DNA of 64,000 nucleotides, from NCBI GenBank assembly GCA_963623095.1, contig CAVFKD010000001.1, forward strand, positions 1 through 64,000, written 5' to 3'. Every line of letters begins with the position of its first letter. Position 1 is the stretch's first letter. Both the position numbers and the translations under genes were made by a program. The notes beneath the pieces were generated by a model, which was not told where the DNA came from, did not search any database, and saw nothing but the letters and a program-made list of their open reading frames with translations. This stretch comes from UBA3210 sp963623095 (GTDB lineage: Bacteria > Bacillota_I > Bacilli_A > RFN20 > CAG-449). Of this stretch, positions 15,392 through 22,538 are shown one piece after another.

Positions 15392-16548
15392 TTTAATTTA
15401 AACTCCATGTAGATAGGTTCATGGTCAGAATAAGCAAAACCTTCTAACCCTTTATTACCATTTTTTGTAGTAATGTTCCTACTAGTAACCAATTCTACAT
15501 TATCGGAAATAATAAATCCATCAATTACTGTTACATAATTTGTTACATCTCCCCATTCAACATTATTGCTTCTATTTGAAGGATGATTATCATTCGCGAC
15601 AACTTTAAATCCTTCAATAAATGGTGAAGAACCATCTTCATTAAAGACAGTATAAACCCATGAAGGAGTTTTAGTGATATTATTAAATGCCTTATTAGTT
15701 GTTGTATTGTATGAATAATCAGGGTTATAAGTGATTAAATCTTGATTGAAATCGCCACCTAAAACAACATAATCATCATTTTCTTTCCGTTCCTTAAAAA
15801 ATTCATTTAATTCACTTAATTGTTTTGATCTAATTTTTCCTCCTTCATCATACGCGGATAAATGGAGATTAACTAAATATAATTTTTTACCATTATTAAC
15901 ATCAATAACTGAATATGAATAGCAACGATCTAATTCAGTGTATTTTTTTATTCCTGAAGCAATGGTAAGTTCAATTCTTTTAGCTTCGTTAATTTTATAT
16001 TTTGATAAAGTAGTCAATCCTGCGGTAGATCTTCCATGCATATCATATAAAGGATAAGGTAAAAATGCAGAATGATAGTTACAAGCATGAATATTATCAA
16101 AATTTGTAAAACTATCACATATCATCTTATTTTCATCAATGTGATAAGAACGAGTTGAATCAGTGTCTAATTCTTGGAATAAAGCAAAATCTACATCGAG
16201 AGATTTTACGCAAGAAACGGCACCATTTATATTAAAATTGACCTCATCTTTGCTCTTTGCAGTCGAATAATGTCCATAAGTAATATTGCCATTTAAATCA
16301 TATCCATCATCTAAGAAAAAAGTATAATCTTGAGAATAAGCACCAAATCCAACATTATAAGAAGTAATTTTATAAGTAGTATCAGTTTTTAATTCATTTA
16401 ATGAAGAATTATGATTAATGTTTAAATCGATATTGCCAATTCTTTGCCCTCTTATAACAATTGCCACAACATCGCTTAATAAAGCAAGGCTCAAGACTCC
16501 AACAAGTGACAAAGAGACTATTAATGTGATTTTAATTCCTTTTTTCAT
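15388..16548 (-). CDS. Membrane-anchored endonuclease/exonuclease/phosphatase (EEP) family protein
   Basis: The 386-residue protein has one N-terminal hydrophobic helix (about 7-33), a likely uncleaved anchor. The EEP fold follows: SYNVGFG, the metal-binding glutamate in FQELDTD, NLHLSAYDEGG, LGGDFNQD and a C-terminal YSDHEP. These motifs give a Mg-dependent phosphodiesterase or phosphatase acting outside the membrane. Relatives cut nucleic acids, inositol phosphates or sphingomyelin; the substrate cannot be called. An AGGAGA site precedes the ATG. It is first in a two-gene unit with the HAD nucleotidase. Confidence 0.8.
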   Translation of the reverse strand: MKKGIKITLIVSLSLVGVLSLALLSDVVAIVIRGQRIGNIDLNINHNSSLNELKTDTTYKITSYNVGFGAYSQDYTFFLDDGYDLNGNITYGHYSTAKSKDEVNFNINGAVSCVKSLDVDFALFQELDTDSTRSYHIDENKMICDSFTNFDNIHACNYHSAFLPYPLYDMHGRSTAGLTTLSKYKINEAKRIELTIASGIKKYTELDRCYSYSVIDVNNGKKLYLVNLHLSAYDEGGKIRSKQLSELNEFFKERKENDDYVVLGGDFNQDLITYNPDYSYNTTTNKAFNNITKTPSWVYTVFNEDGSSPFIEGFKVVANDNHPSNRSNNVEWGDVTNYVTVIDGFIISDNVELVTSRNITTKNGNKGLEGFAYSDHEPIYMEFKLK

Positions 16549-16659
16549 ATTATGTTTCTCCTATTTCCCTTAGGTATTTAAATTATATCTTAAAAATAAA
16601 TATTTGAAAAGGAAGGGAATAATCCCAAGATTATAAAATAAAAAATAAAATAAATATGA

Positions 16660-16688
16660 TTGCTTCTAAACGTTTTTATCGTTATACT
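16660..16688 (+). promoter_or_regulatory. Promoter of the MerR-family gene
   Basis: TTGCTT (16660-16665) and TATACT (16683-16688) are 17 bases apart. The spacing is ordinary, not the long spacer typical of MerR-activated promoters. Confidence 0.6.
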
Positions 16689-16700
16689 CTTTTATAAAGT

Positions 16701-16714
16701 TAAAGTTAACTTTA
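16701..16714 (+). promoter_or_regulatory. Candidate MerR autoregulatory operator
   Basis: TAAAGTTAACTTTA is a perfect 14-base palindrome of the kind bound by several MerR-family proteins. It lies downstream of the -10 and directly before the ribosome site, where binding would block transcription or initiation. Confidence 0.5.
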
Positions 16715-16728
16715 GTTTGGAGGCAGAC

Positions 16729-17193
16729 ATGGATACATATAGCATTTCAGAAGTTTCAAAGATGTTTAATTTACCTATTTCAACATTAAGATATTACGAT
16801 TCAGAAGGTTTATTCCCTGATATTGAAAGAAAAAATAATGTAAGAATCTTTAAAAATCATGAAATAGAACAATTAAGACTTATCGAATGTTTAAAAAAAT
16901 CAGGTTTAGAAATTAAAGATATTAAACGCTTTATGGAATTATGCAAAAAAGGTCCTTCTACCTATGTAGAAAGACTCGATTTATTTAAAAATCAAAAAGC
17001 GCAAGTAATAAAGCAAATTGAAGAATTAAATAACACTTTAAATATGCTAAATTTCAAATGCTTTTATTATTCTACCGCGATTAAAGATGGTTCTGAAGAA
17101 TCAATTCAAAATATGATTAGAAGTCATTCTTTACCAGAAGATATTCAATCTGCATATGATGAATGCCATTGCAAAGATATCAAATCTAATTAG
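16729..17193 (+). CDS. MerR-family transcriptional regulator
   Basis: The 154-residue protein has the N-terminal winged helix of the family (TYSISEVSKMFNLPISTLRYY, then GLFPDIERKNNVRIF) and a dimerisation coiled coil near 85-115. The short C-terminal part contains cysteines in FKCFYY and ECHCKD, which might bind a metal or sense an oxidant. The ATG follows TTTGGAGG. Its stop overlaps the stop of the convergent ylmH gene. No obvious target gene is adjacent, so it may control only itself and distant genes. Confidence 0.85.
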   Translation: MDTYSISEVSKMFNLPISTLRYYDSEGLFPDIERKNNVRIFKNHEIEQLRLIECLKKSGLEIKDIKRFMELCKKGPSTYVERLDLFKNQKAQVIKQIEELNNTLNMLNFKCFYYSTAIKDGSEESIQNMIRSHSLPEDIQSAYDECHCKDIKSN

Positions 17194-17909
17194 AAATATT
17201 CCACCATTAAGACAAGATGATCCTTTCTTGTCTTTTTTATTTCTTCTTTTATAATTACTTTTCCTTTTTTACGCATTGATAAATAAGAATTAAACATTAC
17301 CTTTTGATCAACTTTAAGTTTTGTTTCAAAATTGTAAGCAACTTCTTCGTTAATAATAGCTTCTTTAGCCTTTTCTCTTGAAACATTAAATACCGAACTA
17401 ACGATATTGTCTAATCGCATCGATGTGACAATAATATTAACTATTTTTCTTTGTGATTCTGGCAATATTCCATCATAGTCTTCAATACTTATTTTATGAT
17501 TAGAAACATAAGAAAAGTTTTCTTTTATAAATGGAAGAATTCTTGCATGTACTTCAATTAAATATAATTTATCTTGGCAATAGATATTACCTATCAATTC
17601 TCTTTTAATGCCAGTGTTTAATATTGCACCCATTATTTCATTATGTTTTAATTCTTCATTGGTTACTATTTTTATTATTTTCAATGGGTTATTAATTTCA
17701 TAATCATCGTTATAACTAATATAAGCAATCTTTCTTTCACCATTATTATAATAATGAATATTTAATCCATACTTAGAAACAATATTATTTATTTCCATTT
17801 GATAAGGCAAAGATAAAAAAGGAGTAACTAGGTAATCTTCTACTCCATCAATGACATTAAATATCTTTTCTTTAATCTTTATAAAATCATAATCATTTAA
17901 TTTATTCAT
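17190..17909 (-). CDS. ylmH: YlmH-family S4-domain RNA-binding protein
   Basis: The 239-residue protein has a DUF-type N-terminal domain with an RQC-linked YlmH look and a C-terminal S4 RNA-binding domain (MRLDNIVSSVFNVSREKAK, then VAYN). Bacillus YlmH (RqcP2) binds the large ribosomal subunit and can act in ribosome-associated quality control. I chose the ATG at 17909, which has AAAGG nine bases upstream, over the TTG three codons before it. Its first bases overlap the MBL gene. Unusually, the last 15 codons also contain the plus-strand merR terminator. In many Bacilli this gene sits in the division cluster, not here. Confidence 0.8.
   Translation of the reverse strand: MNKLNDYDFIKIKEKIFNVIDGVEDYLVTPFLSLPYQMEINNIVSKYGLNIHYYNNGERKIAYISYNDDYEINNPLKIIKIVTNEELKHNEIMGAILNTGIKRELIGNIYCQDKLYLIEVHARILPFIKENFSYVSNHKISIEDYDGILPESQRKIVNIIVTSMRLDNIVSSVFNVSREKAKEAIINEEVAYNFETKLKVDQKVMFNSYLSMRKKGKVIIKEEIKKTRKDHLVLMVEYF
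17209..17240 (+). terminator. Terminator of the merR gene, inside the ylmH coding region
   Basis: AAGACAAGA and TCTTGTCTT form a nine-base stem with an eight-base loop, followed by a T run on the plus strand. It lies within codons of the convergent ylmH gene. Confidence 0.8.
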
Positions 17910-18495
17910 GCGCTTCAACCTTTATATAATCTTCATTTTTATTTTGTTTAGAAAGTAAGTTTTCTAAATATAATATTAATACATCTTTTTTGATTAATCT
18001 TACTTTATGAGAAATAATAAAATATTTTGTCTCTATTTTCTTTAATTCTTTTATTAAATTATATAATAAACTGACATTATAGCCCTTTGAAGACTCGTAA
18101 ATAGCATCTCCAAGTAAAGTTACCTCATTATTTAAAACGATGATTAATGAGCCTTTTTCATGAGGAGACGGTATTTGTTTTATCTCCATATGAATTCCAT
18201 CATCAATAATCATATTAGATATTATATGACCTAGATTTAATTTCTTATTAGAATACTTAGATACATATATTTTATTAGAATCAAAATATGGTAATAAACC
18301 AACATGATCTTCATGGAAATGAGAAATAAATATATATCTAATATCGGAAATATCGATTTCTTTTAATAAATTATTATCACACCCTACATCAAAAAGATAA
18401 TTATCCTTGTCTCCTTTAATCAAGAAAACATCGCTAGATAATTCATGAATATATGTTTCTTTAAAATAATATAAGTAAGATGTAAGTTGTTCCAT
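17902..18495 (-). CDS. Metallo-beta-lactamase-fold hydrolase
   Basis: The 197-residue protein has the MBL zinc motif HFHEDH (His59, His61, Asp63, His64), a preceding YLFDVGCD, and a later GDAIYE. It is short for the family, with no extra domain. Substrate is unknown; small MBL proteins of this type include glyoxalase II-like thioesterases and quorum lactonases. A GAGG site lies five bases before the ATG. It is first in a two-gene unit with ylmH. Confidence 0.8.
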   Translation of the reverse strand: MEQLTSYLYYFKETYIHELSSDVFLIKGDKDNYLFDVGCDNNLLKEIDISDIRYIFISHFHEDHVGLLPYFDSNKIYVSKYSNKKLNLGHIISNMIIDDGIHMEIKQIPSPHEKGSLIIVLNNEVTLLGDAIYESSKGYNVSLLYNLIKELKKIETKYFIISHKVRLIKKDVLILYLENLLSKQNKNEDYIKVEAHE

Positions 18496-18581
18496 ATAAT
18501 CCTCTTTTCATCATTTTAGCATAATAAAAATAAATTAACTTCCTTTTAGATAAAATAATTTGCAATTTCTAAAAAAAGTTG

Positions 18582-18610
18582 TTGACATACAAGTTTTACC
18601 CTAGTAGAAT
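18582..18610 (+). promoter_or_regulatory. Promoter of tRNA-Val
   Basis: TTGACA, a 17-base spacer and TAGAAT stand 28 bases before the tRNA. This is one of the best housekeeping-type promoters in the window. Confidence 0.85.
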
Positions 18611-18637
18611 GTTATTACTATCGCTTTGGTAGTATCT

Positions 18638-18713
18638 GGGTATTTAGCTCAGCTGGGAGAGCATCTGTTTGACGTACAGAAGGTCGGGGGTTCGATCCCC
18701 TCAGTACCCACCA
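18638..18713 (+). tRNA. tRNA-Val (anticodon GAC)
   Basis: Full cloverleaf: acceptor GGGTATT/AGTACCC, D loop with AGCTCAGCTGGGAGAGC, anticodon stem TCTGT/ACAGA around TTGACGT, and T arm GGGGG-TTCGATC-CCCTC. The anticodon is GAC. Discriminator A and CCA are encoded. It is a single-gene unit with its own promoter and terminators. Confidence 0.96.
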
Positions 18714-18727
18714 TTTTAAAAAGATAT

Positions 18728-18749
18728 AAAGAACTATATGTTCTTTTTA
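18728..18749 (+). terminator. Terminator of tRNA-Val
   Basis: AAAGAAC/GTTCTTT with a five-base loop and trailing T's. Confidence 0.7.
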
Positions 18750-18770
18750 TCCCCCAAAAAACTTTTCCCA

Positions 18771-18802
18771 AAAAAAAGCACTCTCCCCCGGGTGCTTTTT
18801 TT
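18771..18802. terminator. Bidirectional terminator between tRNA-Val and surE
   Basis: AAAAAAAGCAC pairs with GTGCTTTTTTT around a ten-base C/G-rich loop; both strands end in T runs. Confidence 0.85.
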
Positions 18803-18807
18803 AATGC

Positions 18808-19515
18808 TTAAATTAACTTTTTTACTTTTGATAAAACTCTATTATCAAATGTTGTTTTATTTAAAGGTGTAATAGATACATATCCATTATAAACTTCATA
18901 AACATCAGAACCTTTTTTAGTTCCATCGAAAATAGGGTCACGATAATCCATAATAGAATAATCTAAATGATCTATATCATAATTAAATACTGGTTGATGT
19001 AATGATGTTAATTTAATTCCTTTTATTTTATCAATGACAGGAAAATTAACATTTAATAAATATTCACTAGAATATAATTTTTTATCTAAGATAAATTGGA
19101 ATACTTCATCAAAGTTTTTAGCTACTTCTTCAAAATGTCCTACTTTGGTTGAAAAAGCAATTGAAGGAACTTTAGAAAATAAAGATTGGACACATGCACC
19201 AAGAGTTCCTGAATACATTGTATCTAATGACATATTAAAACCATCATTACAACCGGATATAACCATATCTATTTTAACTCCAAGACCAAATAATCCTACA
19301 ATAACGCAGTTGACGGGTGTGGCATCTAATTTAAAATGATGATCATCTATTTTTTCAATATTAATCTCTCTTCCATAAACTAATGAAGATGATTTGCCGC
19401 TTTGATGTTCTTTAGGCGCGACTACATATACATCACCATATTTTTTTAATTTTTCTTCAAGTAAAGTTATTCCTTCACTTCCATATCCATCATCATTAAC
19501 TAATAAAAAGTTCAT
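18808..19515 (-). CDS. surE: 5'/3'-nucleotidase SurE
   Basis: The 235-residue protein begins MNFLLVNDDGYGSEG with the metal pair Asp8-Asp9. It has the serine in GKSSSLVYG, the asparagine in VISGCNDGFN, and the SurE segment YSGTLGAC. SurE removes phosphate from nucleoside monophosphates and short polyphosphate. The ATG at 19515 has GGAGG seven bases upstream; 11 extra upstream codons lack support. The preceding cdaA gene ends in a terminator whose T tract touches this ribosome site, so expression may be limited to read-through or to an unseen promoter. Confidence 0.92.
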   Translation of the reverse strand: MNFLLVNDDGYGSEGITLLEEKLKKYGDVYVVAPKEHQSGKSSSLVYGREINIEKIDDHHFKLDATPVNCVIVGLFGLGVKIDMVISGCNDGFNMSLDTMYSGTLGACVQSLFSKVPSIAFSTKVGHFEEVAKNFDEVFQFILDKKLYSSEYLLNVNFPVIDKIKGIKLTSLHQPVFNYDIDHLDYSIMDYRDPIFDGTKKGSDVYEVYNGYVSITPLNKTTFDNRVLSKVKKLI

Positions 19516-19524
19516 AAATACCTC

Positions 19525-19556
19525 CAAAAAAAAGATTGTGTGAAACACTAATCTTT
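19525..19556 (-). terminator. Terminator between cdaA and surE
   Basis: On the minus strand AAAGATT/AATCTTT with an inner ACAC/GTGT extension and one bulge runs into eight or more T's. The stem overlaps the cdaA stop codon, and the T's are followed at once by the surE GGAGG. Confidence 0.75.
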
Positions 19557-20309
19557 AGCGTTCATACAATCTATAAAGTCATTTAAGAAATCATCCGCGG
19601 TAGTATGTTCCAAACGAGACTTATACGCAAGAGAAATACGACCTGTTTCTTCAGATACTACAACAGTAACTGAATCAGATACTTCTGCGATACCTACTGC
19701 AGCACGGTGACGAGAACCATATTTACCTGCAAGAGCTCTTGTTGTTGGAGTATAGAAAACACTCGCGGCAATAATTTCTGTTCCAGAGATAACAACTGCA
19801 CCATCGTGAAGTCTTGTTCCTGGATAGAAAATAGTAACTAATAATTCTTGTGATACTGGTGCGTTAATCTTAACACCATTTTTGATATCGATTTCTTCAG
19901 TTTTTTCAAATGTCATTAAAGCACCTGTTTTTGTTCTAGAAAGTGTTTTAACTGTTTCTGCGATAATCTTATAGCAATCATCAACTGATTGTTTATCTTT
20001 AGAAGATTCTTTTTTCTTATTTCTTAAGTTAGGATCTTTTTGAATGAAATAACGATATTCACTTGCATTGACGAATAAAGAAATAACACTTCCTATTACG
20101 AATATTGCAAGTCCTGCATATGTTAATAAATTGAGTTGAAAGATAAATCCTAAAATAATTACTGCATACACTGTAGGGTAGAAAATCCAAGCAAAAATTT
20201 TGTTAACTTTTCTAACAGAAAATACTAAAACAATCGCGAATAAAATAATCGCAAATATTAAATCCAATATGGTATTTACTTGACTAAAGTCGACAACTAA
20301 AAAATTCAT
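19548..20309 (-). CDS. cdaA: Diadenylate cyclase CdaA (c-di-AMP synthase)
   Basis: The 253-residue protein has three N-terminal membrane helices (about 11-31, 37-57, 60-81) and a DAC domain from about residue 112. The catalytic motifs are LHDGAVV (DGA 169-171) and GSRHRAAVG (RHR 200-202). It makes c-di-AMP from two ATP at the membrane; the messenger controls potassium, osmolyte and wall balance. The usual partners cdaR and glmM do not follow it; surE does. The start is the ATG at 20309 with GGGGAG about eleven bases upstream. It looks complete. Confidence 0.95.
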   Translation of the reverse strand: MNFLVVDFSQVNTILDLIFAIILFAIVLVFSVRKVNKIFAWIFYPTVYAVIILGFIFQLNLLTYAGLAIFVIGSVISLFVNASEYRYFIQKDPNLRNKKKESSKDKQSVDDCYKIIAETVKTLSRTKTGALMTFEKTEEIDIKNGVKINAPVSQELLVTIFYPGTRLHDGAVVISGTEIIAASVFYTPTTRALAGKYGSRHRAAVGIAEVSDSVTVVVSEETGRISLAYKSRLEHTTADDFLNDFIDCMNAKD

Positions 20310-20395
20310 TTTTTCCTACTCCCCACAAAAAAATGTTTAACTACGTTAATATAATATCATAGAAAATTATTGACTTAAAGTTAAAATCTATGATT

Positions 20396-20989
20396 TTATT
20401 GCATTTTTGATAAAAAATCGATTAATTGGCGAGTTGCAATGCCTCTATGAGAGATTTCATTTTTCTCTTCATCAGTCATAACACTGAAAGAGACGTCTTT
20501 TCCGTTAGGTTTAAACATTGGATCATATCCAAATCCAAACTTGCCATATTGAGGCTCAATAATAGTTCCATCGCATCTTCCAACAAATAATTGTTTTTCG
20601 TTATTTGGAAGATTGACAATAGATATTGCACATACATAATAAGCAGATTTATCTTCTTTGTCTTTAAGCATTTCTAAAATAGCTTTATGTTTTTCTTCAT
20701 ATGGACATCCTTCCATAAATCTTGCCGATTTAATGCCAGGGAAATCATTTAAAGCGCTGACGCATAAACCTGAATCATCTGCGATAACAATTTTAGAAGT
20801 ATGAGATGCAACTGCCATAGCTTTAATCATTGAATTTTCTTGGAAAGTTGTACCATTTTCATCAATTTCGATGTTGATACCTTCATCTTTCATTGATGTA
20901 ACTTCAATGTCAAAGTCTTTAAAAAGTTCTTTGTATTCACGGACTTTATCTTTATTGCCTGTTGCAATAACAATATTTAATTTTGCCAT
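20396..20989 (-). CDS. rdgB: Non-canonical purine NTP pyrophosphatase (RdgB/HAM1)
   Basis: The 197-residue protein starts with NIVIATGNKDKVREY, the phosphate-binding motif. It continues with FQENSMIKA, ADDSGLCV and GYDPMF, the usual order of HAM1 motifs. It hydrolyses ITP, dITP and XTP to keep them out of nucleic acids. An AAGGAG site lies six bases before the ATG. It follows the mgtC-like gene by eight bases at the end of the polC transcript. Confidence 0.95.
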   Translation of the reverse strand: MAKLNIVIATGNKDKVREYKELFKDFDIEVTSMKDEGINIEIDENGTTFQENSMIKAMAVASHTSKIVIADDSGLCVSALNDFPGIKSARFMEGCPYEEKHKAILEMLKDKEDKSAYYVCAISIVNLPNNEKQLFVGRCDGTIIEPQYGKFGFGYDPMFKPNGKDVSFSVMTDEEKNEISHRGIATRQLIDFLSKMQ

Positions 20990-20997
20990 ATAACTCC

Positions 20998-21744
20998 TTA
21001 GATTTCTTGAACGAAATCAACATATTCAAGTTTTGATATTTCTTGAATAAATTCTTTTCTATCTTTGTATTTAGAATTCTTATTCATAACTAGAACAATA
21101 GTATAAACAGATAATCCAGAATTTGCATAAGCTGGATTATGTTCAACTGAAATAATATCAAGATTATCTTCTCTTGCTAAATGAATAAATGATTTTAAAT
21201 TAGCTCTTGTTTCAAATTCGATATGGATTTCAAAGCATCCTTGTTTAGAAACACTGAATCTTTCAAATTTAGGTAAGAATGCAAGAACTAAGCAAATGAC
21301 AATGAACGCCAAAATAGATATAGTATAGAATCCACATCCAATACAAATTCCTAAGCAAGCTGCAACCCATAAACCAGCCGCAGTAGTAAGGCCTTTAATT
21401 TGTCCTCTTGATGTGAATAAAATTGTACCAGCACCTAAAAATCCAATTCCAGAAAGAACCGCTGCACCAAGTCTTGCCGCATCACCAGTACCAAATTGTT
21501 CAATTAAGTATTGGTCTGCCATCATAACCATTGTTGCACCTAAACATACTAAAATGTAAGTTCTTAATCCTGCGGCATGTTTCTTTTTAGCTCTTTCCAT
21601 ACCAATGCAACCAGCCATTATAATAGCGAGCAATATTCTAACTATAACTGATAAAAAATCAATATTAGTTAATAATGCTCCACCAGTTCCATTAGTTATT
21701 TTATCAAGCCATACACATATTGGATCAATTACTTTTGGTGTCAT
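20998..21744 (-). CDS. MgtC/SapB family membrane protein
   Basis: The 248-residue protein has the MgtC core: a helix with IVRILLAIIMAGCIGMERAKK, then GLRTYILVCLGAT and SGIGFLGAGTI, and further helices to about residue 160. A soluble ACT-like C-terminal domain follows. MgtC-like proteins affect membrane potential, ATP synthase and Mg stress; many non-pathogen members have unknown roles. The ATG at 21744 follows AGGAGG. It is part of the polC-cvpA-mgtC-rdgB run. Confidence 0.85.
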   Translation of the reverse strand: MTPKVIDPICVWLDKITNGTGGALLTNIDFLSVIVRILLAIIMAGCIGMERAKKKHAAGLRTYILVCLGATMVMMADQYLIEQFGTGDAARLGAAVLSGIGFLGAGTILFTSRGQIKGLTTAAGLWVAACLGICIGCGFYTISILAFIVICLVLAFLPKFERFSVSKQGCFEIHIEFETRANLKSFIHLAREDNLDIISVEHNPAYANSGLSVYTIVLVMNKNSKYKDRKEFIQEISKLEYVDFVQEI

Positions 21745-21760
21745 AAAATACCTCCTGATA

Positions 21761-22519
21761 TTACTTAACAAATAAGCTTATAAGTTTTGAAGTAAGACTA
21801 TTTGTATAAATAAATTTCGATAAAGAGAAGACACTTTCATCGTTTAAATATAAAGTTTTTGTCATCCATCCTGATACACCATCTAACCATTGGATATTTA
21901 ACATAAATAAGCTAGAAATACCAAATAATAATGCATCGATGATTAAGTACGCTAATGCGACCATTAAAACCAAACCACAAATTCTATTAATAGGACCTAA
22001 AACAGGAACTTTATTAAACTTTTTAGCGATTCTCTTTAGTAGCATAAATATTATACCAAAAATAACCAAAAGTGCAATATAGCAAATTGCTATGAAACAG
22101 TAGTTAGTTAAGCCACATGAGAAGACATAACCTAAATTATGTGCATTATCAATATATGGATTCATCAATGTAATTAAGAAACTTGATAAGAAAGAAGGAA
22201 GACTAAATGCATCTAAACCTTGCGCAACTAACGTTTCTTTGTTTGAATCTGTAACTATTACGCTAAACAAAAGACTATTCTTTTCAAATAATTTGCTAGA
22301 AATGCCACTTTGCATCGCATCTCCCCATCCCCAGGATATAACTAAATTAGATAATGGACGGCATAAAGCAGTCGCTACAATAAATGTTAATAAACCAGTT
22401 GACAAACTTAATAAAGAAGCTAAAAAGCCTTTTTTTAAGCCAACTATTGCGCTAATAATAAATAAAACAATAATAACTAATGAAATAATATCAAAATAAA
22501 CATTTCCTATATTAAACAT
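21761..22519 (-). CDS. CvpA family membrane protein
   Basis: The 252-residue protein begins with a helix and the CvpA segment IISAIVGLKKGFLASLLSL. Four to five hydrophobic segments follow. CvpA was first tied to colicin V production and purF expression; its biochemical role is not known. The ATG at 22519 has GGAGG ten bases upstream, inside the end of polC. The member here is longer than the usual 160-220 residues because of an extended loop between the second and third helices. Confidence 0.75.
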   Translation of the reverse strand: MFNIGNVYFDIISLVIIVLFIISAIVGLKKGFLASLLSLSTGLLTFIVATALCRPLSNLVISWGWGDAMQSGISSKLFEKNSLLFSVIVTDSNKETLVAQGLDAFSLPSFLSSFLITLMNPYIDNAHNLGYVFSCGLTNYCFIAICYIALLVIFGIIFMLLKRIAKKFNKVPVLGPINRICGLVLMVALAYLIIDALLFGISSLFMLNIQWLDGVSGWMTKTLYLNDESVFSLSKFIYTNSLTSKLISLFVK

Positions 22520-22538
22520 ATTAATTTTACCTCCTATA

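Noticed and set aside
18626..18811. Plus-strand open frame of about 60 codons
   Set aside because: It runs through the tRNA-Val gene and its terminators, so it is an accidental frame.
20356..20394. Eight-base inverted repeat ATCATAGA/TCTATGAT between rdgB and cdaA
   Set aside because: The loop is 23 bases and no T run follows, so it is not a clear terminator or operator.
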